Source: CAWJAP01 sp963834365
Lineage (GTDB): Bacteria; Acidobacteriota; Vicinamibacteria; Vicinamibacterales; Vicinamibacteraceae
Direction of reading: 5' to 3'
Length of the DNA: 64,000 bases
Assembly: GCA_963834365.1 (NCBI GenBank)
Contig: CAWIBS010000030.1
Coordinates: forward strand, 496,001 to 560,000
The notes beneath the pieces are model-generated. The model had not been told where the DNA came from. It searched no databases and was given only the letters and a program-made list of their open reading frames with translations. Position numbers and translations under genes: made by a program. Positions 8,425 through 17,021 of the stretch are shown in pieces (within the stretch, counting starts at the first letter, position 1; every line of letters starts with the position of its first letter).

Positions 8425-10087
8425 CTAGCGCTTGCCGGCACGCGCGGGCGCGGCCAGCAGCCGGTTCGTCAGGTACTGCTGCCCGATCGTCCAGACGTTG
8501 CTCACCAGCCAGTAGATGACCAGGCCGCTGGGTGCCCAGAGAAAGAACACCATGAAGATGAGCGGCATGAACATCATCATCCGCTGCTGGGCGGGATCGC
8601 CGGTCGCCGGCATCATTTTGGTCTGCCAGAACTGCGAGATGCCCATGAGCACGGGGGTGATGAACAGGGGATCGGCCGTCGACAGATCCTTGATCCAGCC
8701 GATCCACGGCGCACCTCGCAGCTCGATCGCCACCGAGAGCAGGGCGTAGAACGCGAACAGGACGGGGAACGTGAGGAGCATCGGCACGCATCCGCTCGCC
8801 GGGTTGACACCCCGTTCGCGATACAGGTTCATCAGCTCCGAGTTCATCTTCTGGCGCGCCGGATCGGTCACCTTCAGCTTCGCGTAGCGATCCTGAATGG
8901 CCTTCACCTGCGGCTGGATCTGCTGCATCTTCCGCATCGACACGGCGCTCTTGTGCCGGAGCGGGAACATCAGGAGGTTGATCGCGATCGTCAGGAGGAT
9001 GATCGACCAGCCATAGTTGCCCACATAAGCGTCGACCCATTTGAGCGCCTTGAGGAGCGGCGTCGCCAGGAAGCCGAAGATTCCGAAATGGATGGTGCGA
9101 ACGAGCTCGGCATCGACCGATTGGAGAAGATCGAACTCCTTGGGCCCGTAGAAGAAGGTGAGTGGGGCCTCGCCGGCGCTGCGTACGCGATAGTCAACGA
9201 TCGTGCGAGGTCCATCGGCAGCCGGCACGGCGTGAGCGCGATAGTCCACACGCGTCTGCCGACCCGCGGAAACGAGGGCCGCGAGAAAGTACTGATCGTC
9301 CACGCCCGCATATCGAAACAGCCCTTCGCGGGTCGGTTGCTCGGCGATCGTCGCGGCGGGGACGCGCGTGACGTCGGTGGCGTTCTGGAAGATGGCCTGC
9401 GGCGGTTGATAGGTGGACACCGCCAGGAAGCCTGATTGCGCGACGCCTCGCTCGAAATCGCCGAATCCGGCGCCACCGTGAATCGTGACGCGCTCGTCGC
9501 GGCCCTGGATCGCCACGCTCGCCGCGACGCGCAGCACGTACGGCTTCCCGTCCGGCTGGAACACGATCTCCTTGCGGGCCACGAGCCCGCTCGCGTCCTG
9601 GAAGTCGAGTACCAGCGTCCCGCTCTGCTTGCCGAGCGCCAGTCGATCGACACTGGCTCGATAGACCGCGGTGTTCAGCAACCCGGTGACACCGGCATCG
9701 GCCACCGACACGGCCAGTGGCTTCATGGCCGGATCGATCAGGGCCTTGGCCACCATCTCCATCGGCCGACCGGACGAATCCAGGTACTTCTTCAGTTGCC
9801 AACTGACGATGACCGCACCGCGAGTGGACACGACGGCCCGCAGGACGTCGGTGTCGACCACGATTTCCTGCGCTGGTTCCCCGGCCACCGTCACCGCTGC
9901 CCTGCCGGGGGGACACTACTGCTCTCGACCGGAGCAACATGGCGCTGGTGCTGGTGCTCCCGGCTCACCCGTGGCCACCGGCCGCCGCGTGTCGGTTGCG
10001 CCCGTGCGGGGCTTGACGACCAGTGTCTGATACGCGAGCAGGACCGACAAACGAAAGCAGTACCGCGACGAGGACCCGTCTCTCCAT
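8425..10087 (-). CDS. yidC: Membrane protein insertase YidC/Oxa1 (two frame changes near N terminus)
   Basis: Inserts and folds inner-membrane proteins. The 489 residues from about 9894 to the stop contain the large periplasmic domain and the conserved insertase core (YNYGWSIILLTIAINLLMFPLRHKSAVSMRKMQQIQPQVKAIQDRY, GVNPASGCVPMLLTFPVLFAFYALL, YWLVSNVWTIGQQYLTNRLL). The true start is upstream: ATG at 10087 gives MERRVLVAVLLSFV, then after one extra G near 10045 continues VLLAYQTLVVKPRTGATDTRRPVATGEPG, the expected first membrane span. A second frame change near 9910 joins this to the rest. Lies 17 bp after yidD. Confidence 0.93.
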
Positions 10088-10104
10088 GAGCTCCTACTGC
10101 ACGG

Positions 10105-10356
10105 TCAATCTGCGTGTTCCCGACGATCGGCGTCGGGAACGGGGTCGAGCCCCCAGCCGCCCCAGGGATGGCAGCGTGTCACACGCTTTGCCGCCAGCGA
10201 GAGAGCGGTGAGGAACGGGTGTCGTTGGAACGCCTCGATGGCGTAGGCCGAGCACGACGGTGAAAAGCGGCAGGCACCCCCCGCCAGAGGCGCAAACATG
10301 ACCTGGTAGGCGCGGACCGCCACTCGCGACGCGGCGCGCAGTGCACGGTCAGGCAC
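10105..10356 (-). CDS. yidD: Membrane protein insertion efficiency factor YidD
   Basis: Small membrane-associated factor that helps YidC-dependent insertion. 83 residues from GTG at 10356, overlapping the rnpA end by 8 bases. The family signature is clear: FAPLAGGACRFSPSCSAYAIEAFQRHPFLTALSLAAKRVTRCHPWGGWGLDPVP, with the CRFxPSCSxYA motif. The standard rpmH-rnpA-yidD-yidC order supports the start and identity. Longer upstream extension in this frame is the antisense-of-frame part of rnpA and was not used. Confidence 0.95.
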   Translation of the reverse strand: MPDRALRAASRVAVRAYQVMFAPLAGGACRFSPSCSAYAIEAFQRHPFLTALSLAAKRVTRCHPWGGWGLDPVPDADRREHAD

Positions 10357-10720
10357 GCTTGATGGCCGGCGCGGCCGGAACGCGTTCTCGTCGGATGGAT
10401 ACGAGCGTTCTGTAATCGCGTTCAAGGGCGGCGAACTCAGCGGAGAGGAACTCACGGCGCGGAATGACGACGAGGTCGAGGCCGGGCCGGGGCTTGTGCC
10501 GCCGGAACATTTCGCGCGAGAGGCGCTTGGCCCGGTTGCGGATGACGGCATTGCCGAGCTTTCGCGTCGCGGCAATGCCAAGACGGGTGACGTCCCGGCC
10601 CGACTGCAGCAGGAACATCGTCATGTATCGGCCGTGGACCTTCAAGCCCTGCTTGTAGATCCGTTCATAGTCCGCTCGCCGCCGGAGACGTTCAGCCGCC
10701 GGCAGGGCTTCGGCCGACAT
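10349..10720 (-). CDS. rnpA: Ribonuclease P protein component
   Basis: Protein subunit of RNase P, which trims 5' leaders from pre-tRNAs. 123 residues. The RNR motif is present as LGNAVIRNRAKRLSREMFR, with RLGIAATRKLG before it and LDLVVIPRREF after, all typical. Start ATG at 10720 lies 10 bp after the rpmH stop. Overlaps yidD by 8 bases. Intact and normal length. Confidence 0.96.
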   Translation of the reverse strand: MSAEALPAAERLRRRADYERIYKQGLKVHGRYMTMFLLQSGRDVTRLGIAATRKLGNAVIRNRAKRLSREMFRRHKPRPGLDLVVIPRREFLSAEFAALERDYRTLVSIRRERVPAAPAIKRA

Positions 10721-10730
10721 TACAACCCCA

Positions 10731-10874
10731 TCAGGACGACGAGACGCTGAGCCGCTTGCGGCCCTTGGCCCGGCGACGCTTCAGCACGAGGCGACCGTTC
10801 TTGGTCTTCATGCGTTCGAGAAACCCGTGCGTGCGGCGACGACGGCGGCGATTGGGCTGGAAGGTGCGCTTCAT
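10731..10874 (-). CDS. rpmH: 50S ribosomal protein L34
   Basis: Short ribosomal protein, 47 residues, beginning MKRTFQPNRRRRRRTHGF and continuing LERMKTKNGRLVLKRRRAKGRKRLS, the L34 signature over its whole length. Start ATG is at 10874. First gene of the minus-strand run leading away from the origin; a good promoter lies about 50 bp upstream. Ends SVSSS, slightly longer than E. coli L34. Confidence 0.97.
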   Translation of the reverse strand: MKRTFQPNRRRRRRTHGFLERMKTKNGRLVLKRRRAKGRKRLSVSSS

Positions 10875-10926
10875 GATGACGTTTGACCGGACCCGTCCGC
10901 TCGGTGGCCTGAACGGAGAACTTGAA

Positions 10927-10956
10927 ATGGTAATGGGACGCTCTTGACCGTGTCAA
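10927..10956 (-). promoter_or_regulatory. Promoter of the rpmH-rnpA-yidD-yidC run
   Basis: On the minus strand TTGACA (10956-10951) is followed after 18 bases by TACCAT (10932-10927), a full consensus -35 with a 4/6 -10. It lies about 50 bases before the rpmH ATG, with no other gene between, so it is the natural start for this transcription unit. Confidence 0.65.
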
Positions 10957-11321
10957 ATGACGAGCCGTCGGCAGCGCTCGGCACGCATTCGCAACAGGCG
11001 AAGCAAACATAAGTGAAATATGCATTTACTGAGTCGTGTGCACGCGGGTGCCGCCGTTGCATTGCCGGTCCACGACCGGTGTGGTAGAGTCCCGGCTCTT
11101 TTGAACCCTCCGGCAGACTGGCGACCGACCCGAGGGGGAGGTTTTCCACAATTGTGGAAAAAGTTGTGGAAAATCGCGCCTTTACGCACGGCGTGAGCCG
11201 GGAATCGTTGCTGTATCGTCATTCTCACTGGGCGAAAGTCGAAAATACCCCGTTTTTATTGGGTTGCGCGAGTCATCGTAGCGTCAACGCCATGTCACAC
11301 CATCGTCACTCGAGGCGAAGG

Positions 11322-11360
11322 TGTCAGAAACGCTGACAGTCAGGGCCGTTTGGGGCCCTG
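11322..11360 (+). promoter_or_regulatory. Two adjacent hairpins in the dnaA leader
   Basis: TGTCAG-AAACG-CTGACA (11322-11338) and CAGGGCC-GTTTGG-GGCCCTG (11341-11360) are perfect inverted repeats placed 34-72 bases before the dnaA ATG. They could be hairpins in the dnaA leader or operator dyads; neither is followed by a T run. Function unknown. Confidence 0.5.
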
Positions 11361-11393
11361 GGTGAGGACGAGCGGGATTCGGGAGCGTCGGCG

Positions 11394-12756
11394 ATGACAG
11401 TGTGGGATCAGGTCCTCGCCCGCGTTGAGACGAAAGTCAATCGCCACAGCTTTTCCACCTGGTTCAGACGGACCGCCTTCGTCAATGACCTGGGCGACCG
11501 GGTCGTGATTCAGGTGCCCGACACGGTGTTTCGGGACTGGCTGCTGAAGCATTACTCGGGCGTGCTGGCGGACTCATTGGCTGAGGTAGGGAGGGCCGAT
11601 GCGGCGCTCACGTTCGTCACCGAGGCGGAAGCGAGCACCCGGCAGGCCGTGACCGTGCTCCCGTCCTCGGCCGAATTCCCCGCGGATCGGTCAGGTGATC
11701 CTGACCTGGCGGAACCCGGCCCTCCTCCCGTTCAATCCACCTCGGGATTGAACCCCCGCTACACCTTCGACACGTTCGTCGTCGGCCCCTCGAACCAGTT
11801 CGCGCACGCCGCGTGCCGTGCCGTCGCCGAGGCGCCCGCGAGGATCGTACAACCCGTTGTTCATCTACGGCGACGTCGGTCTCGGGAAGACGCATCTGAT
11901 GCACGCCGTCGGTCACTACATTGCGCAGCAGACGCGCAATCTGAAGCTGACCTACGTCTCGTCCGAGCGCTTCATGAACGAGATGATCAACGCGCTGCGG
12001 TACGAGCGGATTCTCGATTTCAGGGAGCGCTATCGCAACGTGGACGTGTTGCTGGTCGACGACATTCAGTTCATCGGCGGCAAGGAGAGCACGCAGACCG
12101 AGTTCTTCCATACCTTCAACGCGTTGTTCGACTCGGCCAAGCAGATCGTCATCAGCAGCGATTCGCCGCCGCACGAAATCACCTCGCTCGAGGAGCGTCT
12201 CCGCTCGCGATTCGAATGGGGACTCATTGCCGATATCCAGCCGCCCGACCTCGAGACCAAGGTCGCGATCCTGAAGAAAAAGGCCGACGCGGAAGCGGTG
12301 CCTCTTCCCGACAACGTCGCCATCTACATTGCCCAGAAGATCAAGTCGAACATTCGCGAGCTCGAGGGGTCGCTCATTCGTCTCGTCGCCTACGCCTCGA
12401 TGATGGGATCGGAGATCAACCTCTCGCTGGCGCAGCACGTCTTGCGCAACGTGCTCGTCAACGACGAGCGCGTGATCACGACCGAAATCATCCTGAAGTT
12501 CGTGGCTGAGTATTTCCAGCGCAAGCCGGGAGAGCTTCGGGCGCGTAACAACTCGAAGTCGGTCGCACTTCCCCGCCAGGTCGCGATGTACATGTGCAAA
12601 TCGCTGACACGCGCGTCGTTGCCCGAGATTGGCAAGACGTTCGGCGGCAAGCATCATTCGACGGTCATCCATTCCATCCAGAAGGTCGAAGCCCTGCGGC
12701 AGCGCGACCCCGAGTTCAACACGCTGCTCAACAACCTGCTCGCCAACTTCCAGTAA
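11394..12756 (+). CDS. dnaA: Chromosomal replication initiator protein DnaA (frame change inside)
   Basis: AAA+ ATPase that binds DnaA boxes and opens oriC. Domain I begins MTVWDQVLARVETKVNRHSFSTWFRRTAF; a linker follows; domain III has NPRYTFDTFVVGPSNQFAHAA, Walker A GDVGLGKTHLMHAVGHY, Walker B VDVLLVDDIQFIGGK and sensor regions; domain IV ends with the DNA-binding signature VALPRQVAMYMCKSLTRASLPEIGKTFGGKHHSTVIHS. One extra base near 11845 (GCGAGGATCGTAC, expected GCGAGGTCGTAC) splits the gene between RAVAEAPAR and SYNPLFIYG. About 453 residues after repair, normal. First gene rightward of oriC. Confidence 0.96.
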
Positions 12757-12959
12757 GTCTGAAGGGCAGCGCGGGAAGGTTTTCCACAGTCACCTGTTGA
12801 AAAGCTGCGGGCGTGTGTGAACGCCTCGACAGCTCGTCGGTGGGCGCCGTGAAATGCTGCATGCGGCACTGCCTGAAATCCTCAGCTTCCCGTCCGTGTA
12901 AGTCATTCTCAGGGAAGGAGAAATTGACGCGCTTTCACTTTTCAACAGGGCCTTGTTCC

Positions 12960-12968
12960 TGTTATAAT
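12960..12968 (+). promoter_or_regulatory. dnaN promoter (extended -10)
   Basis: TGT-TATAAT is a perfect -10 box with an extended TGn element, about 117 bases before dnaN. No good -35 stands 17 bases upstream (TTTCAA), consistent with an extended -10 promoter. Confidence 0.6.
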
Positions 12969-12995
12969 TGCGTGTTTGTTGATCCGGTCTGAAAG

Positions 12996-13014
12996 ACAAG
13001 ATCACTGATCTTGT
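12996..13014 (+). promoter_or_regulatory. 19-bp perfect dyad in the dnaN leader
   Basis: ACAAGATCA-C-TGATCTTGT is a perfect palindrome with one central base, starting about 20 bases after the predicted transcription start of dnaN. The tight spacing and perfect symmetry look more like a repressor operator than an RNA hairpin, which would need a larger loop. No candidate regulator is identified. Confidence 0.45.
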
Positions 13015-13084
13015 TCGGGCGGGGCGTCTCGTCTCGTCGGGACACGGACTGCCGGTCACCATCTCGTTCGAGGGCGCAACCCGC

Positions 13085-14189
13085 ATGGAACTTGTCGTCC
13101 GCAAGACCGATCTGTTGCGTGAATTGCAGCTCTTCCAGGGCATCGTGGAGCGAAAGAACACGATCCCCATCCTCGCAAACGTGCTGATCGATGCCAGGGG
13201 CAGCGAGGTAAGGCTTGCGGCAACGGATCTCGAAGTCGGACTGAGAAGTCGGTGCGAGGCCACGGTCGCCAAGAGCGGGTCGCTGACACTGCCCGCAAAG
13301 AAGCTCTACGAGATCGTGAAGGCGCTGCCGGAGACCGACGTCCGGATCGAGCAGGACAAGTCGGGGGTGAAGGTCGCGGCCGAGCGGTTCGATTCGCGGC
13401 TGACGACAATGCCGCGCGACGATTTTCCTGCCCTCCCGGAGGGCGTCGGCTCGGTGGACGCGACGCTTCCCCGCGAAGCGCTGCGCCACATGATCGCGAA
13501 GACGCAGTTTGCGATTACCGGCGAGGACACGCGCTACTACCTGAATGGCGCGCTGCTGGTGCTGAAGTCGAACGAGATGACGCTCGTGGCGACTGACGGG
13601 CACCGCCTGGCATTGGTGAGCCGTCCCCCGGGACGAGCCAGAGACGATCGAGAGCCGCATCATTCTCCCGAAGAAGACGTTGCTCGAGCTCGGGCGTCTG
13701 CTGGCAGAGTCGGATCAGGACGTGCGCTTCGAGAAGGGGGAGAACCACCTGTTCTTCGAGGTCGGCGGCCGCGTGCTGGTGTCGAGGACGATTGACGGGC
13801 AGTTTCCGGCGTTCGAGCGCGTCATCCCGAAGACGAACGACAAATCGATCACGTTCGACCGGGATCGCCTCACCAGCGCTGTGAAGCGGGTCGCGCTGCT
13901 CTCCAACGAGCGCTCGCGTGCGGTCCAGTTCCAGATCGGGCCTGGCGAAGTGGTCGTCGTGTCCAAGAGCTCGGAGTTCGGCGACGCGAAGGAGATCCTG
14001 CCCGTCGAGTACACCGGCCCCGCGCTCACGATTTGCTTCAACGCGCAGTACGTGCTCGATTTCCTGTCGGTCGCGGACACCGAGAGCGTGGCGCTCGAGT
14101 TCAAGGACGAGATGAGCCAGGCGGTCATGAAGCCCGTGGACCCCGCCGGCTATGACTACACCTACGTAATCATGCCGATGCGTATCTGA
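13085..14189 (+). CDS. dnaN: DNA polymerase III sliding clamp subunit beta (frame change inside)
   Basis: Ring-shaped processivity clamp. Start MELVVRKTDLLRELQLFQGIVERKNTIPILANVLIDA is the standard first domain, then LVATDGHRLALVSR and, in the next frame, KTLLELGRLLAESDQDVRFEKGENHLFFEVGGRVLVSRTIDGQFPAFERVIP, finishing with the invariant C terminus YTYVIMPMRI. The frame changes near 13630 (extra base around GTCCCCCGGGACGAGCC). About 368 residues after repair, normal length. It has its own promoter and is followed by gyrB after 95 bp. Confidence 0.96.
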
Positions 14190-14284
14190 GGCGCGGCCGT
14201 CTGGCGCGCGCTGGACCACAGGGACGCGGCAGCGCCCGACCGGGCGCGACCTGGTGGTAGCCGCGGTGATCGGCAGACTCTGGA

Positions 14285-16901
14285 ATGGAACAGGACAACC
14301 CACAGCAACAACTACCGGCCGACGTCACGCCCAGCGAGGTCGTTGAGTCCACCGCGACCTTCAACGGCGAGTTCGGCCCCGGAGACGACTACGGCGCGGA
14401 CAAGATCAAGGTGCTGGAAGGCCTCGAAGCCGTCCGGAAGCGCCCTGCCATGTACATCGGGTCGACGGGCGCGCCGGGTTTGCATCATCTCGTCTACGAG
14501 GTCGTGGACAATTCGATCGACGAAGCCCTCGCCGGGTACTGCACGCAGGTCAACGTCCAGATCCATCTCGACAACTCGGTCACGGTGACCGATGACGGTC
14601 GCGGCATTCCCGTGGATCAGCACGAAAGCGGCCGATCCGCCGCTGAAGTCGTGCTGACCATCCTCCACGCCGGCGGCAAGTTCGACAACAGCAGCTACAA
14701 GGTCTCCGGGGGACTGCACGGCGTCGGGGTGTCCGTGGTCAACGCGCTCGCCGAGCGCCTCGAGCTCGAGATTTACCGCAACGGCCAGGTCTACGCACAG
14801 ACCTACGAGCGTGGGAAGCCGGTCGCCGATCTGATCGTGACCGGCAAGACGAAGCGTCGCGGCACGAAGATCACCTTCAAACCCGATCAGGAGATCTTCG
14901 AAACCATCGAGTTCAGCTTCGACACGCTGGCGCAGCGCCTCCGCGAACTGGCGTTCCTGAACGCCGGCGTGCAGATCACGCTGGACGATGAGCGTGAGGG
15001 CGGCAAGAGCCACGCCTTTCACTACGAGGGCGGAATCAATCAGTTCGTCACGTTTCTCAATCAGGCGAAGACCGTCATTTACGACGATCCCATCTACATG
15101 AAGGGGGAACGGGACGGGATTCAGGTCGAGATCGCGCTGCAGTGGAACGATGGCTACAGCGAGTTGATGTATTCCTTCGCGAACAACATCAACACGCACG
15201 AAGGCGGAACGCACCTGTCGGGTTTCAGGGCGGCGCTCACCCGCACCATCAATGCCTACGCGTCGCGGAACAACCTGGCGAAGGACCTCAAGGAGAGCAT
15301 CAGCGGCGACGACATCCGCGGAGGGCCTCACCGGCGTCATCAGCGTGAAGATTCCGCAGCCGCAGTTCGAAGGCCAGACCAAGACGAAGCTCGGGAACAC
15401 CGAGGTAAAGGGCATCGTCGAGACCATCGTCAACGATCGGCTGGGGGCGTTTCTCGAGGAGAACCCCGCCGTTGCGCGACGCGTGATCCAGAAGGCCACC
15501 GACGCCGCGCGGGCACGTGAGGCCGCGCGCAAGGCGAGGGATCTCGTCCGCCGGAAGGGCGCGTTCGACAGCGGGTCGCTGCCAGGGAAGCTGGCCGACT
15601 GCCAGGAGCGGGATCCCGCACTGAGCGAGATCTACATCGTCGAGGGCGATTCGGCTGGCGGATCCGCCAAGCAGGGGCGCGACCGCAAGTTCCAGGCGAT
15701 CCTGCCGATTCGCGGCAAGATTCTCAACGTCGAGAAGGCGCGCTTCGACAAGATGCTGGGCAGCGACGCCATCAAGACGATGATCGCGGCGCTCGGATGC
15801 GGCATCGGCAGCGAAGACTTCACGATCGAGAAGCTCCGCTACCACCGCATCATCATCATGACGGATGCGGACGTGGACGGCTCGCACATCCGCACGCTGC
15901 TGCTGACCTTCTTCTACAGGCAGATGCGCGAGCTGATCGACAACGGCTACGTCTACATCGCGCAGCCGCCGCTCTTCCATGTGAAGCGCGGGAAGAAGAC
16001 GACCTACGTCAAGGATGAACGCGAGCTCGAGAGCTTCCTCGTCCACCGCGCGACCGAGAACCGGGTCGTGCGATCCGTCCGCAGCGGGCGCGAGATGGCG
16101 GGCGCGGAGCTCGAGCGGCACCTGCACCAGCTCGAATCGCTGCAGAAGTACCTCCAGCTCGTCGAGCGCCGCGGACCGACGCGCGACGTCATCGTCCGGC
16201 TGCTGGAAAGCGGCGTCCGCGACGCCACGTTCTTCAGTGAGCGGGACCGCGTCGGCGCGCTGGCCTCGAGCCTGGGCAACGACACGCGCGACGTCACTGT
16301 CCAGGCCGACGACGAGCACAACGCGCACGCGCTGGTGATCGAGGATCGGTCGGCGGGCTACAGTCGCGAGACGATCATCGGCGTCGAGTTCGTCTCGAGC
16401 CCTGAGTACCGGACGCTCTTCACCAGCTTCGGTGCGGTCAAGGACCTGCTCGGTCCGGTGATCATCAGGTCGATCGACGGGAAGCCGGACGCCGAGCCCG
16501 AACCAGCCGAGGACGAGGCGCCGGCGACGGCCGCCGATGACACGACGTTCGGCGGCGCGCCGGTGGATGCCGCGACCAAGCTCGCCGCCGAGCCGCGGAA
16601 GCCGAAAGCCGGCAAGGACGGCGACGTTCACGTCGAGTCGATGGACGATCTGATCGAGTACTTCATCACCGCCGGGCGGAAGGGCATCGAGATCGGCCGG
16701 TTCAAGGGTCTCGGCGAGATGAATCCCGAGCAGCTCTGGATGACGACGATGGATCCCGCCGTCCGTACGCTGCTGCAGGTGCGGGCGGAAGACCACGCCG
16801 AGGCCGACCTGATGTTCACGACGCTGATGGGCGATCAGGTCGAGCCACGCCGCAAGTTCATCGAGGACAACGCGCTGGACGTCAAGAATCTGGATATCTG
16901 A
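14285..16901 (+). CDS. gyrB: DNA gyrase subunit B (frame change inside)
   Basis: ATPase subunit of gyrase. GHKL ATPase region: KVLEGLEAVRKRPAMYIGST, VVDNSIDEALAG, VTDDGRGIPVD, GGLHGVGVSVVNAL; TOPRIM region: EIYIVEGDSAGGSAKQGRDR and DADVDGSHIRTLLLTFFYRQM; C-terminal tail GLGEMNPEQLWMTTMDPAVRTLLQV. The frame changes near 15320 (CGCGGAGGGC, one extra G against CGCGAGGGC). At about 870 residues it is longer than E. coli GyrB; the extra length is a Gram-negative-type insertion after TOPRIM plus an acidic Ala/Pro/Glu linker near 16480-16620. Standard dnaA-dnaN-gyrB-gyrA order. Confidence 0.96.
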
Positions 16902-16910
16902 TCGGGCTAC

Positions 16911-16975
16911 GGACTACGGGCTTCAGGCTACAGGCAACACACCTGTAGCCCAACAGGGCCCGTAGCCCGTAGTCC
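16911..16975. repeat. Nested inverted repeat between gyrB and gyrA
   Basis: Outer arms GGACTACGGGC (16911-16921) and GCCCGTAGTCC (16965-16975) are perfectly complementary; inside them GGCTACAGG (16926-16934) and CCTGTAGCC (16942-16950) form a second perfect stem. It begins 9 bases after the gyrB stop, so the RNA could fold as a terminator-like or processing structure, though no T run follows. The repeated GTAGCC/GTAGTCC wording suggests a degenerate dispersed repeat. Confidence 0.7.
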
Positions 16976-17021
16976 GCAGCCTGCAGTCCGCCTGCGGCAG
17001 CGCCCCGAGTGCCACCGACCC

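Larger units (their letters stand above)
10875..11393. other. oriC: Probable origin region, left part (rpmH-dnaA intergenic)
   Basis: 519 bases with no gene between divergent rpmH and dnaA. Three DnaA-box-like nonamers cluster at 11142-11150 (TTTTCCACA, plus), 11153-11161 and 11165-11173 (TGTGGAAAA, i.e. the same box on the minus strand), giving the run GTTTTCCACAATTGTGGAAA then AAGTTGTGGAAAA. An A/T-richer stretch follows at about 11239-11265 and might be the unwinding element. Another box lies past dnaA at 12780. Known context: dnaA-dnaN flanks are the commonest location of bacterial oriC. Strand-skew analysis was not possible here. Confidence 0.75.
12757..13084. other. dnaA-dnaN intergenic region, right part of origin
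   Basis: 328 bases without a gene. It holds one DnaA-box-like TTTTCCACA at 12780-12788, the dnaN promoter at 12960-12968, and a perfect 19-bp dyad at 12996-13014. Nothing else recognisable; a weak open frame on the minus strand here is not credible as a gene. Confidence 0.6.

Noticed and set aside
13085..14189. Programmed frameshifting in dnaN, dnaA and gyrase genes
   Set aside because: No slippery heptamers at the joins, and similar one-base insertions occur in many unrelated genes, so sequence error explains them better.
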